Source: Gammaproteobacteria bacterium
GTDB taxonomy: Bacteria > Pseudomonadota > Gammaproteobacteria > Pseudomonadales > Azotimanducaceae
Direction of reading: 5' to 3'
DNA: 64,000 nt
Assembly (NCBI GenBank): GCA_009846005.1
Contig: VXYL01000091.1
Location: 34,254-98,253 of the forward strand
A program made the translations under genes and the position numbers. Shown piece by piece: positions 36,102-46,072 of the stretch (position 1 is the first letter of the stretch; each line of letters opens with the position of its first letter). The notes below the pieces were generated by a model that searched no databases, was not told where the DNA came from, and was given only the letters and a program-made list of their open reading frames with translations.

Positions 36102-37457
36102 TTACCGGGCCATCGCCAGCAAGCCATCGGCGAAGCGTTCGATGTCGCGCAGCTTGTTGCAGGTCTCCACGCGAAGACAATACGGAGCGTAGCGCCGCAT
36201 TTCGGAATCGCCCTCCTGCCATTGGTCCCGGGTTTCGGGATTCAGCCAGAAGGTCTGCTTGGCGCGCCGCGTCAGTTCCTCGAAGAGGTCGACCCGTGGA
36301 TCGTAGTAGTTGCTGCGGGCATCGCCCAAGACGATCAATGTCGAGTGCTGATCGATCTCCGACCCGCAGAGGTCGCGGAAGTCGGCGAAGGACCGGGCAT
36401 AGTCGGTGTTTCCCTTGCCCCACGTGAACAAGGCCTCCTCGATGGCGACCTCGGTAGGGCGCCCGCGCATGACATCGGTGACTTCCCCCAGCCGACTCGA
36501 GAAAGCGAAAGCCCGGATGTTGGGGAGCAGGTCCGTCAACTCGTAGAGGAAAAGGAGCAGGAATCGGGCAACGCGCGCCACCGAACTGCTGACATCGCAC
36601 AACACGAACACGGCACCTGGCTCGCGTTTCTCCTGACGCCATCTCAGGTCGAACAGCGCACCGTCGTAGGCGACATTGCGCCGTAGTGTCTTCTTGATGT
36701 CGAGCACGCCGCGCCGGGCCCGCCGCCGGCGTCGCCGATGGTCCTTGGCGAGTTTCTCGGCCAAACGCTCGACGACGCGCCGAACGTCGTCGTGGTACGC
36801 GACGGGCAACTGGTCGAGGTTGGATTTGAGGGCAGCCGTGAGGATCGCTCGCTTGCCGGAGGCGTCGAGGTGAAGCATGTACTGGGTGTCGACGTAGTCG
36901 CCGATCTGTTGTCGAAAGTAATGCCGTAGATAGCGGAGGAACTCGCGGCTGTTGGTGTCTGCGTTTCCCGATCCCGGGGCCTCGACGTAGGCATCGAGTT
37001 CATCAAGGCCTAGCGCTGTCCCTATCCGACGACCGTACAGAGATTTCTCGCGCAAGCTTCTGATTTGATGAATATTCGCCTCGGCCGCTGCTCGATGGAT
37101 ACGGAGTGCCAACTGGTCGCGCCCGTCGTCGAGCACGTTCGTCACGGATTGGACCAGGTCCGCCGACACGTCAGCTCGAAGTTGGGCCAACATCGCATCG
37201 CGGTCGACCCGACGGACGAACGACCGCTTCGCGTGCTCGCGGAAAGCCAATGCGAAGAAGCGCTCGAACGTCTCCTCGAAGCGCGCCTTCTCATCCTTGG
37301 ACTTGGCAAGCGCCAAGGCAAGCGAGTCCTTGAGCAGTGTCTTGTCGGCGACCCCAACCCGCTCGACGATCTCGAAGGCCGTCAACGTCTCGGCTGGCGA
37401 GGCGCGTACCTCGGCGTTGCGCAACGCCGTCACGAAGCGGGCAAAGGTCAGCTCCAC
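36102..37457 (-). CDS. VWA-domain protein, CoxE-like
   Basis: A 451-aa cytosolic protein starting at GTG 37457. The N-terminal two-thirds are helical and basic, with an Arg-rich run (HRRRRRRARRGVLDIKKTLR). The C-terminal VWA domain has the MIDAS motif CDVSSSVARVA and later VLGDARSNYYDPRVDLFEEL. This layout matches CoxE-type VWA proteins, which typically work with a MoxR AAA+ ATPase in metallo-enzyme maturation. No MoxR gene is in the window. The neighbour, 128 bases upstream on the same strand, is a diiron protein that could be its client (inference). Confidence 0.82.
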   Translation of the reverse strand: MELTFARFVTALRNAEVRASPAETLTAFEIVERVGVADKTLLKDSLALALAKSKDEKARFEETFERFFALAFREHAKRSFVRRVDRDAMLAQLRADVSADLVQSVTNVLDDGRDQLALRIHRAAAEANIHQIRSLREKSLYGRRIGTALGLDELDAYVEAPGSGNADTNSREFLRYLRHYFRQQIGDYVDTQYMLHLDASGKRAILTAALKSNLDQLPVAYHDDVRRVVERLAEKLAKDHRRRRRRARRGVLDIKKTLRRNVAYDGALFDLRWRQEKREPGAVFVLCDVSSSVARVARFLLLFLYELTDLLPNIRAFAFSSRLGEVTDVMRGRPTEVAIEEALFTWGKGNTDYARSFADFRDLCGSEIDQHSTLIVLGDARSNYYDPRVDLFEELTRRAKQTFWLNPETRDQWQEGDSEMRRYAPYCLRVETCNKLRDIERFADGLLAMAR

Positions 37458-37585
37458 GAAACACCGCGCCTTCGGAGACTGTTATCGCCACGACAGGCGT
37501 TGTCTCGAGGCACGGTCCGTTGCCTTGTCCCGAACCGCGCGAACACCCCGTCGGCCATGCCCGGCCGGAGCAGCCCGACGTCCTG

Positions 37586-38698
37586 CTAGGCGGCTTCGTC
37601 GAAATCTAGCGGCCGCTCCAACGCGCGCCAGTCGATGTCGCCATCGGTGGCAAGATTCTCGAAGTCCAAGACGCCCATCTCTTCGAACTTGGGCCGAACC
37701 CTCTCCGTCAACAGTCCGATTCGCTTGAGGTTGGGGATGATCCGGGCGTAGAGCATGTTTAGGAAGTCGGCGTTCAAACCGCGGTCCACAAGAGCCTGCC
37801 GACTCTCGTCCACGTCCCACCCGAAGTAGCGGAATACATCGTTGCGGATCAGACGGTCGCGACTCACGATGCAGGCTTGGTAGGCGAATTCGGCGCGGTC
37901 TTCGCGTTCGGCGTCCGACAGCGTGGCGACGAACTCCTCCAGGTAGTTGACGCCGAAGGTGACATGGCGCGCCTCGTCCCGAATCACCAGGTAGAGCAGT
38001 TCCTTCAGCACCGGGTCGAAGGTCTCGTTGCGCGCCGTATGGAACGCCGCCAGCGCGAGACCTTCGAGGATGATCTGCATGCCGATGAACTTGAGATCCC
38101 ACCGTTCGTCGGTGAGTATCTTGTCAAGCAGGTCCTTGAGCCCCTGGGTCACCGGATAGGAGAAGCCGATCTTGGTCTGGAGATAGCGGTTGAAGACCTC
38201 CACATGGCGGGCCTCGTCGAACGTCTGCGACGCCGCATACAACTTGGCGTTGAAGCTCGGCGCACAGGAGGCCAGTTGCGAAGCCACCAACAATGCGCCC
38301 TGTTCGCCGTGCAGGAACTGGGAAAGCGACCAGGCGTGCTCGTGCTGGAGGTATTGGACCTTGCGTTCGAGTGGCATCGCGTCGAACGGCGCGTAGCCGT
38401 TCCAGGGATTCCCGTCGACGATCTCTTCCTGCTTTTCGATCGACAGCGGCGCAACCTCGTGATGGTCCGCGGTCTGGGACCATTTGATATCGGTCGTCGC
38501 GTTCCAGTTGAGCTCCTTGCCGAGTTCGTAGAGCTTCCTGATGCGGTTCTCTGCGATCCGGTAGTCCCAGTTGTAGGAACCGTCCAGAGGCGTTCGGAAT
38601 ATCTCCGCGACGTGCGTGGCGTCCTCGGGAGTCAGATCGACACCCGGGTCGAATGATCGAAGCCGCCGCGGCGCGCCGTCTACGTAGTTGATTTTCAT
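37586..38698 (-). CDS. Ferritin-like diiron-carboxylate protein (R2-like)
   Basis: A 370-aa mainly helical protein with the full six-ligand diiron set in canonical order: E132 (FLHGEQGALL), E162 and H165 (TFDEARHVEVF), E212 (IILEGLALAAF), E242 and H245 (RDEARHVTFG). This is the R2/monooxygenase pattern of two ExxH pairs plus two Glu. It should activate O2 at two irons. No essential R2 context (nrdA) is near, so an oxygenase or oxidase role is more likely; the substrate is unknown. It lies upstream of a CoxE-like VWA gene on the same strand. Confidence 0.8.
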   Translation of the reverse strand: MKINYVDGAPRRLRSFDPGVDLTPEDATHVAEIFRTPLDGSYNWDYRIAENRIRKLYELGKELNWNATTDIKWSQTADHHEVAPLSIEKQEEIVDGNPWNGYAPFDAMPLERKVQYLQHEHAWSLSQFLHGEQGALLVASQLASCAPSFNAKLYAASQTFDEARHVEVFNRYLQTKIGFSYPVTQGLKDLLDKILTDERWDLKFIGMQIILEGLALAAFHTARNETFDPVLKELLYLVIRDEARHVTFGVNYLEEFVATLSDAEREDRAEFAYQACIVSRDRLIRNDVFRYFGWDVDESRQALVDRGLNADFLNMLYARIIPNLKRIGLLTERVRPKFEEMGVLDFENLATDGDIDWRALERPLDFDEAA

Positions 38699-38802
38699 CT
38701 GTGCAAGCCAAAATCCACCGTACGCGGACTTTACCGCGATTGGCGCCGTGAAGCGCCGCTGTTCGTCGCAAGATTCGAGCTAGTATTCTCAATGTCAGGC
38801 CC

Positions 38803-39648
38803 TTGCGCGCTGCGACCCGGCACCTCTTGAACGAGCCCGTTGTCAGAAGGATCTTGACGGCACTGATGCCGGCATGGGGCGCGCACGAGATCCAGCGGAT
38901 CGAGTATCTACCCGGCGGCTACACGAACCGCAACTACCGGGTCGAAGTGCAGGATCACGCCTATGTATTGCGCATCGTCGAGGGGACCAAACCCCGGCCT
39001 TGCGAACGCGACTACCTAGCGCTCGACGTCGCCCCTGATGTCGTCGCCTACGATGTCCGACACGGGCATCTTCTGACCCTTTGGATCTCCGGGCAGGTCC
39101 TTGCGGATTCGCCGCCGAGTCCCGGCGAGGCGGGGGAGTATCTCGCGGCGCTCCATGCCCGAATACCGTTGGGGATCAATCGATACGACTTCCACCGGGA
39201 GGTCACCACGATGTTCCGACGCGCCCGCGAGGTGGATCCGCGGGTGCAGGCTTGCTTCGAGGCAACTGCCTGGCGACCGGCGACATGGCGCGGCTGCCAC
39301 AACGACCTCAACCCTTGGAACATCATTCGCGTCGAGGGCGGCAAGGAACAAGCACGCTTTCGTACGCTCGACTGGGAGTCGGCAGGCGACAACGATCCTA
39401 TATTCGATCTCGTGGGGCTCTGCGTAGGACTTGGGTGGGGCATCGAGCACGCCCGCGCCTGCCACGATGCATATCGGCGAGGCGGCAGCGGGCTTGGCGC
39501 GACCGAGGTGCGTCTGAGGGACACGTTCCGTGCCTTCCTCATCCGCGAGTACGCTTGGGCCGTGGCGCAACTGGCGATCGGCAATGACCGCGACGAGATC
39601 CGAGCCCAGGTCGAGACCTCACGAGACGCGCTCGCCAACTGGGATTGA
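38803..39648 (+). CDS. Aminoglycoside phosphotransferase/choline kinase-fold protein
   Basis: A 281-aa kinase of the APH/ChoK fold. The N-lobe has IEYLPGGYTNRNYRVEV and the lysine-equivalent region YVLRIVEGTK. The catalytic loop is GCHNDLNPWNIIRV, with Asp as the base, and the metal site is LDWESAGDNDPIFDLVG. This combination is typical of choline/ethanolamine kinase-like bacterial proteins rather than drug-resistance enzymes. The start is a TTG at 38803; a later start is possible. It is divergent from the diiron gene. Confidence 0.82.
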   Translation: MRAATRHLLNEPVVRRILTALMPAWGAHEIQRIEYLPGGYTNRNYRVEVQDHAYVLRIVEGTKPRPCERDYLALDVAPDVVAYDVRHGHLLTLWISGQVLADSPPSPGEAGEYLAALHARIPLGINRYDFHREVTTMFRRAREVDPRVQACFEATAWRPATWRGCHNDLNPWNIIRVEGGKEQARFRTLDWESAGDNDPIFDLVGLCVGLGWGIEHARACHDAYRRGGSGLGATEVRLRDTFRAFLIREYAWAVAQLAIGNDRDEIRAQVETSRDALANWD

Positions 39649-39727
39649 GGTGACGCCGCGACGCCGCGGCAAGGCGGAACTACCGCTGTCGTCGCGTAGT
39701 CTCGGTTGATAGCGGTACAATCGCCGG

Positions 39728-40423
39728 ATGGCCAAGTTGATCGCGATCGTCGAGGACGACCCGGACCAGCGTGCCAACTACACGGACGCCATCGTATCCA
39801 AGGGACACGAGGTAGCCGCCTACGGCAGTCGACAGGAGGCGCTGGACGGGTTTGAAGCGCGCATGCCCGATTTGGCCGTGCTCGACATCATCCTCGGCGA
39901 AGAAGTCGATGCCGGTTTCGAACTGTGTCGCGAACTGCTGGCACGCAATCCCAACCTGCCGGTGATCTTCCTCACCGAGCGGATCAACGAGATCGACAAG
40001 ATCTCCGGGCTTCGGCTCGGCGCTTGGGACTACCTGCCGAAACCCATCTCGTTGGACTACCTGGCGGAACGGATCTCGTCCTTGTTGCGCATCAACGAGG
40101 TGCGAACCAACGTCAACGCGGCCAGCGCCGCAGCGAAGCAGGTGGGCGATCTGAGTCTGGATCAGGATGCGCTCCTGGTGTCTTGGAAGACCCAGCGGAT
40201 CGATCTGTCGGCGACCGAATTCCGCATGCTCGCGAAGCTGGTCCGTGCTCCCGGCCATGCGGTCAGCTATGAGACGTTGATGAACGTCACCATGCAATCG
40301 CTGGTGACGAACAACACCATCAACACGCACATGCGCAACATCCGCAAGAAGTTCGAGAAGATCGACGCAGACTTCGGCTGTATCCGCAGCGAATACGGCT
40401 TCGGCTACCGCTGGGTCGCCTAG
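39728..40423 (+). CDS. OmpR-type response regulator, dedicated-sortase (PdsR) class
   Basis: A 231-aa regulator. The receiver has D10/D11 (VEDDPDQ), phospho-acceptor D53 (LAVLDIILG) and K105 (YLPKPISLDYL). The C-terminal winged helix is intact (IDLSATEFRMLAKLVRAPGH, NTHMRNIRKKF, SEYGFGYRWVA). It is paired with a sensor kinase starting 95 bases downstream whose architecture matches the 'proteobacterial dedicated sortase' kinase. Its DNA targets are unknown. No sortase gene is present here. Confidence 0.85.
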   Translation: MAKLIAIVEDDPDQRANYTDAIVSKGHEVAAYGSRQEALDGFEARMPDLAVLDIILGEEVDAGFELCRELLARNPNLPVIFLTERINEIDKISGLRLGAWDYLPKPISLDYLAERISSLLRINEVRTNVNAASAAAKQVGDLSLDQDALLVSWKTQRIDLSATEFRMLAKLVRAPGHAVSYETLMNVTMQSLVTNNTINTHMRNIRKKFEKIDADFGCIRSEYGFGYRWVA

Positions 40424-40518
40424 GAGTCGGGGGACTTGCGAACCGGCGGCAGCATCCAGCGCGGTCCCGGGCCGGTTTGGCCGGGTTGAGACGCGTTCTC
40501 CGGGCAACGGCCCCAGAC

Positions 40519-42831
40519 ATGGATTCCCAAGCACCGACATCGCCCGTTGTGCGCGAGGTCGGCAGGGGCGAGTCTTCCGCACCGGCGACACAGGGTAGCG
40601 AAGGAGGCTCGCCACGTCGGCGCGGCTTCCGGCGCCGTTCCCCGAGACGCTACCCGAAGCGCATCCGTGGTTTGCGGCTTGCGACCAAACTCATGCTGGT
40701 GGGTTTGCCGCTGGCCTTGGTGTTCGTGCCTTGGCTGTCCTTTGCCCTGCTCGACGAGATGGAGCAGGCGTTCGTGCAACTACAGTCCAACCAGCAGCGT
40801 GGTGTTGCAGAGAACATCGCAACCGTCCTCAAGGTGCAGGGTGAACTCAGCGACCTCCCTGCGACACCAAATGAGACGGACCTTGTGGCGCACCGCATAG
40901 CAAGGCCTGTTTGGCTCAACGCCTATGCGTCGGAGTGGGGCGACGAAGCCCTCGTACCGAGCCGTTTCGGGTCGCCCGGTGATGCGTCTTTCTTGCTGAG
41001 CCTCGGTACCCGCGAGGACATGCTCTTTGCCTACATGGAAATCACCGACGACATACGGGTCTACCGCGACTCCGATGTGCTTCGCCTGGACAACGCCGAT
41101 CAGGTCCGGATCACATTTACCACGGCCGACGGCCTCGAGGGACGTATCGCCGTGACGCTGTCGGAGTCCGGCGACACCACGGCGTACCGGATGGATTCTG
41201 ATTGGTCCTTTGCCGAGGACACCGGTGCGCCGCTAAACGACGTAAGGGGCCGCGTGCGCGAGACGGATGGGGGGTACGCCCTTGAAATGCGTCTGCCCTT
41301 GGACTTGCTTGGTTCGGAGCGGTCCTTTGCGATGTCTTTTGTCGACGTGGATGACCCGGTGGATCGCGCCGCTCGTGCGGTCACGACTACGGCACCGTCG
41401 CAAGCCGATGGCTCACGACTGGTCGTCGTGCGATCGCCTGAACTGCTCGAGAAGCTCGGCGGGCTGGGTTATTCGCGGATGCGCATCCGGATCTTCGATG
41501 CACAGAAGAAGGAACGCGCCGACAGGGGAAGATATCGTGTCGACGACTGGTCGACCCCCTCGCCGGCGTGGTTCGCCGCGATCCTGATGTGGCTCGACAT
41601 CGTCCGGGACCAGGCTGCCGGGATCCGCGACTGGGTGTGGCAGCGCCTCACGGGGGAGCAGTGGTCGGCCCCGGTCGCCGGCCCTGACGCACAGGGCATC
41701 GAGGAGCAGGTCATCGACGCTGCCCTTGCCGGCGAGTCGATCGCACTGCGGCGCCGGGTTGGCGACATCGAAACGATTCTCGCTGGGCACCCGATTCGTG
41801 ACGGCGAGCAGGTAATCGGCATGATCGCAGTTGAGCAGAACATCGACGACATCCTGTTGTTCCTACGCCAGGCTCTCGACGAGATCGCCGTGGTCGCAGT
41901 GCTGAGCTTCGTTGTGGTGTTGGTGAGTCTGGTGCTGTTCGCGGGTCGCTTGACTTGGCGAATCCGCAGCTTGCGACGGGAAGTCACAGCGGCCATCGAC
42001 GACTACGGCCGATTGCGCGCGACCGCGCTGACCGGCGGGATGTCGGCGGGTGACGAAATCGGCGATCTCGCGCGCGGCGTCTCGAACATGCTCGCCCGGT
42101 TGGATCAACACAACACGTTCCTGCAGAAGATGCCCCGAACCCTCCGCCATGAGATCAACAATCCGTTGAACACCGTCATGACCTCCCTCGATCAACTGGC
42201 CCGTGAGGTCTCAGAGGTCGCCGAGAGCAAGTATCTCGATAGTGCCCGGCGGGGCATCCTCCGGATCGGCGCAATCGTGCAGAATCTTGCAGACGCGGCG
42301 AACCTTGAAGAATCGTTGGCGTCGGAGGACGTCGACATCGTCGACATCCACGCCTTGATGGACAGCTATGTGACCAATTGCAGGACGGTGCACAAGAGCC
42401 ACTCGTTCGTATTCCGGGCGCCGCCGGGGCCGATACTAGCCGACGTCGCCGACTACCGGATCGAGCAGATGCTCGATAAGCTGATCGACAACGCCATCGA
42501 CTTCCATCGCGCCAACAGTCCTATCACGATCGAGCTCCATGTGCATCGCGACACGATGCAGATCACGGTCGCCAATCGCGGACCTATGCTGCCCCCTGAC
42601 GTTGCCGGATCCTTGTTTGGGTCCATGGTGTCGCGTCGCGCATCGGCAAACGAATTGCACTTCGGGCTCGGACTCTATGTCGTGCGGGTCATCGCCGAGC
42701 AGCACGGCGGTTCCGTGCGGGCGATGAATCTCCTCGACGGATCCGGGGTCGCGGTCATGGTGCGGCTGCCCTTGGCGCAGGTTTCGCCGCCCGCGACGGA
42801 TCGCCAAGAGCCGGCCGCCGCCGGACGCTAG
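40519..42831 (+). CDS. Sensor histidine kinase, dedicated-sortase (PdsS) class
   Basis: A 770-aa membrane kinase starting at ATG 40519. A basic N-terminus leads to a first membrane helix (LATKLMLVGLPLALVFVPWL). A long periplasmic region follows that includes a CBM9-like beta domain (DIRVYRDSDVLRLDNADQV ... LEMRLPLDLLGSERSFAMSF). A second helix (AVVAVLSFVVVLVSLVLFAG) leads into HAMP. The H-box is LRHEINNPLNTVM (H544); the ATPase has LIDNAIDF and LHFGLGLYVVRVIAEQHGGS. The CBM9-like sensor suggests detection of a glycan or surface polymer. The stop overlaps the MBL gene by 4 bases. Confidence 0.85.
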   Translation: MDSQAPTSPVVREVGRGESSAPATQGSEGGSPRRRGFRRRSPRRYPKRIRGLRLATKLMLVGLPLALVFVPWLSFALLDEMEQAFVQLQSNQQRGVAENIATVLKVQGELSDLPATPNETDLVAHRIARPVWLNAYASEWGDEALVPSRFGSPGDASFLLSLGTREDMLFAYMEITDDIRVYRDSDVLRLDNADQVRITFTTADGLEGRIAVTLSESGDTTAYRMDSDWSFAEDTGAPLNDVRGRVRETDGGYALEMRLPLDLLGSERSFAMSFVDVDDPVDRAARAVTTTAPSQADGSRLVVVRSPELLEKLGGLGYSRMRIRIFDAQKKERADRGRYRVDDWSTPSPAWFAAILMWLDIVRDQAAGIRDWVWQRLTGEQWSAPVAGPDAQGIEEQVIDAALAGESIALRRRVGDIETILAGHPIRDGEQVIGMIAVEQNIDDILLFLRQALDEIAVVAVLSFVVVLVSLVLFAGRLTWRIRSLRREVTAAIDDYGRLRATALTGGMSAGDEIGDLARGVSNMLARLDQHNTFLQKMPRTLRHEINNPLNTVMTSLDQLAREVSEVAESKYLDSARRGILRIGAIVQNLADAANLEESLASEDVDIVDIHALMDSYVTNCRTVHKSHSFVFRAPPGPILADVADYRIEQMLDKLIDNAIDFHRANSPITIELHVHRDTMQITVANRGPMLPPDVAGSLFGSMVSRRASANELHFGLGLYVVRVIAEQHGGSVRAMNLLDGSGVAVMVRLPLAQVSPPATDRQEPAAAGR

Positions 42832-43733
42832 CTCCCGGCGAGGGCGTACAAGCCGTCCAAATCGAGTTGGCCGTCGCAGACCGCCTCGCCCCGATTCACG
42901 AGAAGCATCATGGTTGCAAGGACGCTGCGGGCGGCAGCGGCGTGGAGTTGGCGGGGTACGTCGGCGTAGAGGGTCGGCACCATCTCCGCAATCCGTTGCG
43001 AGCCCTTGGCGAGGCAAGCGAGGATCGCGTCTTCCCGTTCCCTGCGGTGCGCGATGAAGGCTCGCACGTGGGGTTTCGGCGCGTCGATCGGGGGGCCGTG
43101 GGTAGGCCAATAGACGGCATCGTCCCGCGCGAGGAGCAACTCCAGGCTGTCCATGTAGTTCGCCATGTCGCCATCCGGCGGTGAAATGACGCTCGTCGAC
43201 CAACCCATGACGTGGTCGCCGGAGAACAGCGCGCGCGCTCCCAAGAGTTCGTAGCAGATGTGATTGGACGTGTGACCGGGCGTATGGACGCATGCCACGG
43301 ACCAGCCATCGCCGTCGACGATATCCCCGTTCCGCACGGTTTCATCGGGTTCGAAGTCCATGTCGCCGCCCTCCTCCACGACGACGCCGGAGGCGATCTT
43401 GGCGGCACCGTGGCGACCGTAGGCGTAGGTCTTGGCATCCGTATGGGAGGCAAGCAGACGGCAGCCCGGCGAGTGGTCCATGTGGGTATGGGTGACCAGC
43501 ATGTGGGTGATGGTCTCGCCCGCGGTCGCCTCGAGGATGGCGAGGATGTGGGCTTCGTCGGCAGGACCCGGGTCGACAACGGCAACCCGACCACGACCGA
43601 GGATATATGTACCCGTCCCGTAGAGCGTGAACGGGCTCGGATTCCTGGCGATCACCCGGCGGATGCCGGGTGCGACCTCGGCGACCTTACCGTATTCGAA
43701 CTCGAGCTCGCGCCGGAAGGCGATGGCGACCAC
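42828..43733 (-). CDS. MBL-fold metallohydrolase
   Basis: A 301-aa beta-lactamase-fold hydrolase. The metal motif is THTHMDHSPGC (H82, H84, D86, H87), with later His in VHTPGHTSNHI and the Asp in LFSGDHVMGWSTSVI. A C-terminal helical domain (HRREREDAILACLAKGSQRI) resembles the LACTB2 / glyoxalase-II-like group. Reactions in this group include thioester and RNA hydrolysis; which applies cannot be read from sequence. It converges with the sensor kinase gene. Confidence 0.85.
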   Translation of the reverse strand: MVAIAFRRELEFEYGKVAEVAPGIRRVIARNPSPFTLYGTGTYILGRGRVAVVDPGPADEAHILAILEATAGETITHMLVTHTHMDHSPGCRLLASHTDAKTYAYGRHGAAKIASGVVVEEGGDMDFEPDETVRNGDIVDGDGWSVACVHTPGHTSNHICYELLGARALFSGDHVMGWSTSVISPPDGDMANYMDSLELLLARDDAVYWPTHGPPIDAPKPHVRAFIAHRREREDAILACLAKGSQRIAEMVPTLYADVPRQLHAAAARSVLATMMLLVNRGEAVCDGQLDLDGLYALAGS

Positions 43734-43805
43734 GATTATGCCCTGTTCGTGCGAAGGCAGAACTCTAACAGAAGCCCTCCCCGATCAGCTTTCTCGCTCG
43801 GCGCC

Positions 43806-46070
43806 CTAGGGGTCGGCGCGATCCCCGCCGTCCGTGTCTTCCCGGGCGGCGGCGCGTTCGCGCCAGATCTCGATCCGCCACCGATCACGCTGCGTCCGCC
43901 AACGGTCTATACCCGGGGTGACCGCCAACGCAAGTTCCAAGTATTCCAACCCGTCCTCGACCATTCCCGCGTAGTACGCCTCCTCCGCGACATCCGCGAG
44001 CCGAGTGGCGGCCCACGACTGTATTCGGATGGCGTCGGGATTGTCGGCATCTAGAAGCAACGCTTCCCGTACGCGCGCGACGGCGCTGTTCTCGGGGTCC
44101 GGACCGGTGACGTAGCCCTGCTGCATGAACGACTCGGCCTCGTCGTTCAACCGCGCGACGTCGTCGATGCGCTTGACGGTGGCGTCGTACAGTTCACGCA
44201 TCTCCTCGACGGCGTCGTCGCCGATTCCTGCCAGCGTTGCCCGGTCTCGCAATGAACGTGCATCACTCAACCGTTCATTCTCCAACAGGGATTCGAACCT
44301 GGCGCGAACGTCGCTGGACGTACCCGCCAAACCCTGCAGGGCGACTGCGTCGTCCGGTTCTATGACCAGCACGCTTCGATACATCTCGATCGCTTCGACC
44401 AAATCACCGGATTCCCTTAACCCCGCAGCCTGCTGCAGCATCCGATCGAACTCCGCTTGCGCCTCTTCGTGTTGCGCAACCGCCGCGGCAACCGAGGCTC
44501 TCACGTTTTCGACCCCGTCGAACGTGGGATTGGCCCGCTCAGCCCGCTTCATGGCATCCAACGCGCGAGGCCCATCGCCAGCTTGGGCATATTGCTCGGC
44601 GACGCCCGAATAGTGAGTCGCCACCCTATCCAACCAGTCGACGGCGTCTGGATTGCCGGGATGGAGACCGAGGACTTCCTTGAGCTCGGCAATCGCCGCG
44701 TCAACGGCCCGCTGATCGTCAAGACCGGAAGTCGTCACCAGCCGGATGCTCCGGGCCAGCAACTCGGCCGCTTGGCGGCGATCGCCCAGCCGATCGGAGA
44801 GGGTCGTCAACTCGGGATCATCCGGGAACGTGTCGGCGAGATCACCGAGCTTGTCACGCGCCGTGTCCAGGTCGCCCTGGTCGATCAGTCGGCCGATATC
44901 CTCTTTCCATCCCCGGGCATACTCGTCAATCGCTGTCTGAGCATCCGTACGCCGCGGGTCGATCGCCAGGACGCTCCGGTAGGCCTCGACTACCGTGCCA
45001 AGGCGTTGACTGGGATCGCGTCGAAGCGCTGCGGCGTCCTGCCACGCGTCGTGCACATCGGGATTCTCGACCAAGCCCACGACCGCCAACGCGCGCTGCA
45101 GCGTACCGCTCTCGCTGCCGAGGTAGGCGGCGGCAGTGGCGAGTGACAGGATCCCCACGATGGTTGCGGCGGTACCGATGCGATGTAAACGCGAGGACCG
45201 CTGGGCGTCTGGCCCGCCTCCGGACGCTTCGTTTCGCGCACCGAGCGCCTCGATCTCGGCGGTCGAAATCGCTTCGCTCCTGATCATCGCGTTCGGGACT
45301 GAATCGTTGCCTCGGAGGGCATCCAAGGCGTTGCCGATCTCCAGCGCCGAGGCGCAGCGATCGTTCGGTGATCGCGCAAGCATTTGTGAGATCACGTCTT
45401 CAAACGCCTTTGCCTGAAGGGCAAGTGAAGGCAGGCGGTCCCGCACCGGATGGGCACCATGCCGCAAGTCGGTCTCGAATGGCCGTTGCCCGGTTAGCAT
45501 CAGGTAGAAGACGACACCGAGGCTATAGAAGTCGGCCCGGCCATCGATGTCCTGTCCGGCGAGTTGTTCCGGACTCATGTAGCCCGGCGTACCGTGTGCC
45601 CCCGCCGTCCCCGGGCTGTCTGCGGCCAATCCGAAGTCCGCCAAGAGCGAGGTTCCCTGCTCGCTGATCAGGATGTTCTCGGGTTTCACGTTGCCGTGGA
45701 GGATGCCCTTCGCGTGGGCGTAGCCGAGTGCCGTGGCCACCTCCTTGACGATTGCAAGCACATTCTGCATATGCAGGCCGTTGCGCAGGTTCTGGCCTAG
45801 ATCGCCCCCGCGGACGTATTCCATGACCAGGTAGGCGACCTCGCCTGCTTGGCCGACGTCATGCGTCCGAACGATGTTGGGATGGTCAAGCCCGCGGGCG
45901 AGTTGCCCCGCGGCGAGGAAGCGCTGCCGGTCCGCGTGGCTCGACCCAAACTCCGGCGACAGGACTTTGATGGCGACGGGGCTGGAGAACGTATGCTGCA
46001 GGCCGAGGTAGACGCGCGAGCCATCACCGCGCCCGATCTCGCGTTGAATCTTGTAGCCCGGTATCTCCAT
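43806..46070 (-). CDS. Membrane Ser/Thr kinase-like protein with Asn in the catalytic loop
   Basis: A 754-aa protein with an N-terminal Hanks-type kinase domain. The Gly loop is IGRGDGSRVYLG, the VAIK lysine is K35, and DFG is at 145-147 (LLADFGLA). GTPGYMSPEQLAG and GRADFYSLGVVFYLMLTG complete the fold. The catalytic loop reads HGNVKPEN (125-132), so the usual HRD Asp is Asn127 and Arg is Gly. A transmembrane helix near 297-316 leads to about 430 helical residues with TPR-like repeats outside the membrane. The catalytic change suggests a pseudokinase or very weak kinase. The gene lies 2 bases after the MORN-repeat gene. Confidence 0.85.
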   Translation of the reverse strand: MEIPGYKIQREIGRGDGSRVYLGLQHTFSSPVAIKVLSPEFGSSHADRQRFLAAGQLARGLDHPNIVRTHDVGQAGEVAYLVMEYVRGGDLGQNLRNGLHMQNVLAIVKEVATALGYAHAKGILHGNVKPENILISEQGTSLLADFGLAADSPGTAGAHGTPGYMSPEQLAGQDIDGRADFYSLGVVFYLMLTGQRPFETDLRHGAHPVRDRLPSLALQAKAFEDVISQMLARSPNDRCASALEIGNALDALRGNDSVPNAMIRSEAISTAEIEALGARNEASGGGPDAQRSSRLHRIGTAATIVGILSLATAAAYLGSESGTLQRALAVVGLVENPDVHDAWQDAAALRRDPSQRLGTVVEAYRSVLAIDPRRTDAQTAIDEYARGWKEDIGRLIDQGDLDTARDKLGDLADTFPDDPELTTLSDRLGDRRQAAELLARSIRLVTTSGLDDQRAVDAAIAELKEVLGLHPGNPDAVDWLDRVATHYSGVAEQYAQAGDGPRALDAMKRAERANPTFDGVENVRASVAAAVAQHEEAQAEFDRMLQQAAGLRESGDLVEAIEMYRSVLVIEPDDAVALQGLAGTSSDVRARFESLLENERLSDARSLRDRATLAGIGDDAVEEMRELYDATVKRIDDVARLNDEAESFMQQGYVTGPDPENSAVARVREALLLDADNPDAIRIQSWAATRLADVAEEAYYAGMVEDGLEYLELALAVTPGIDRWRTQRDRWRIEIWRERAAAREDTDGGDRADP

Positions 46071-46072
46071 CG

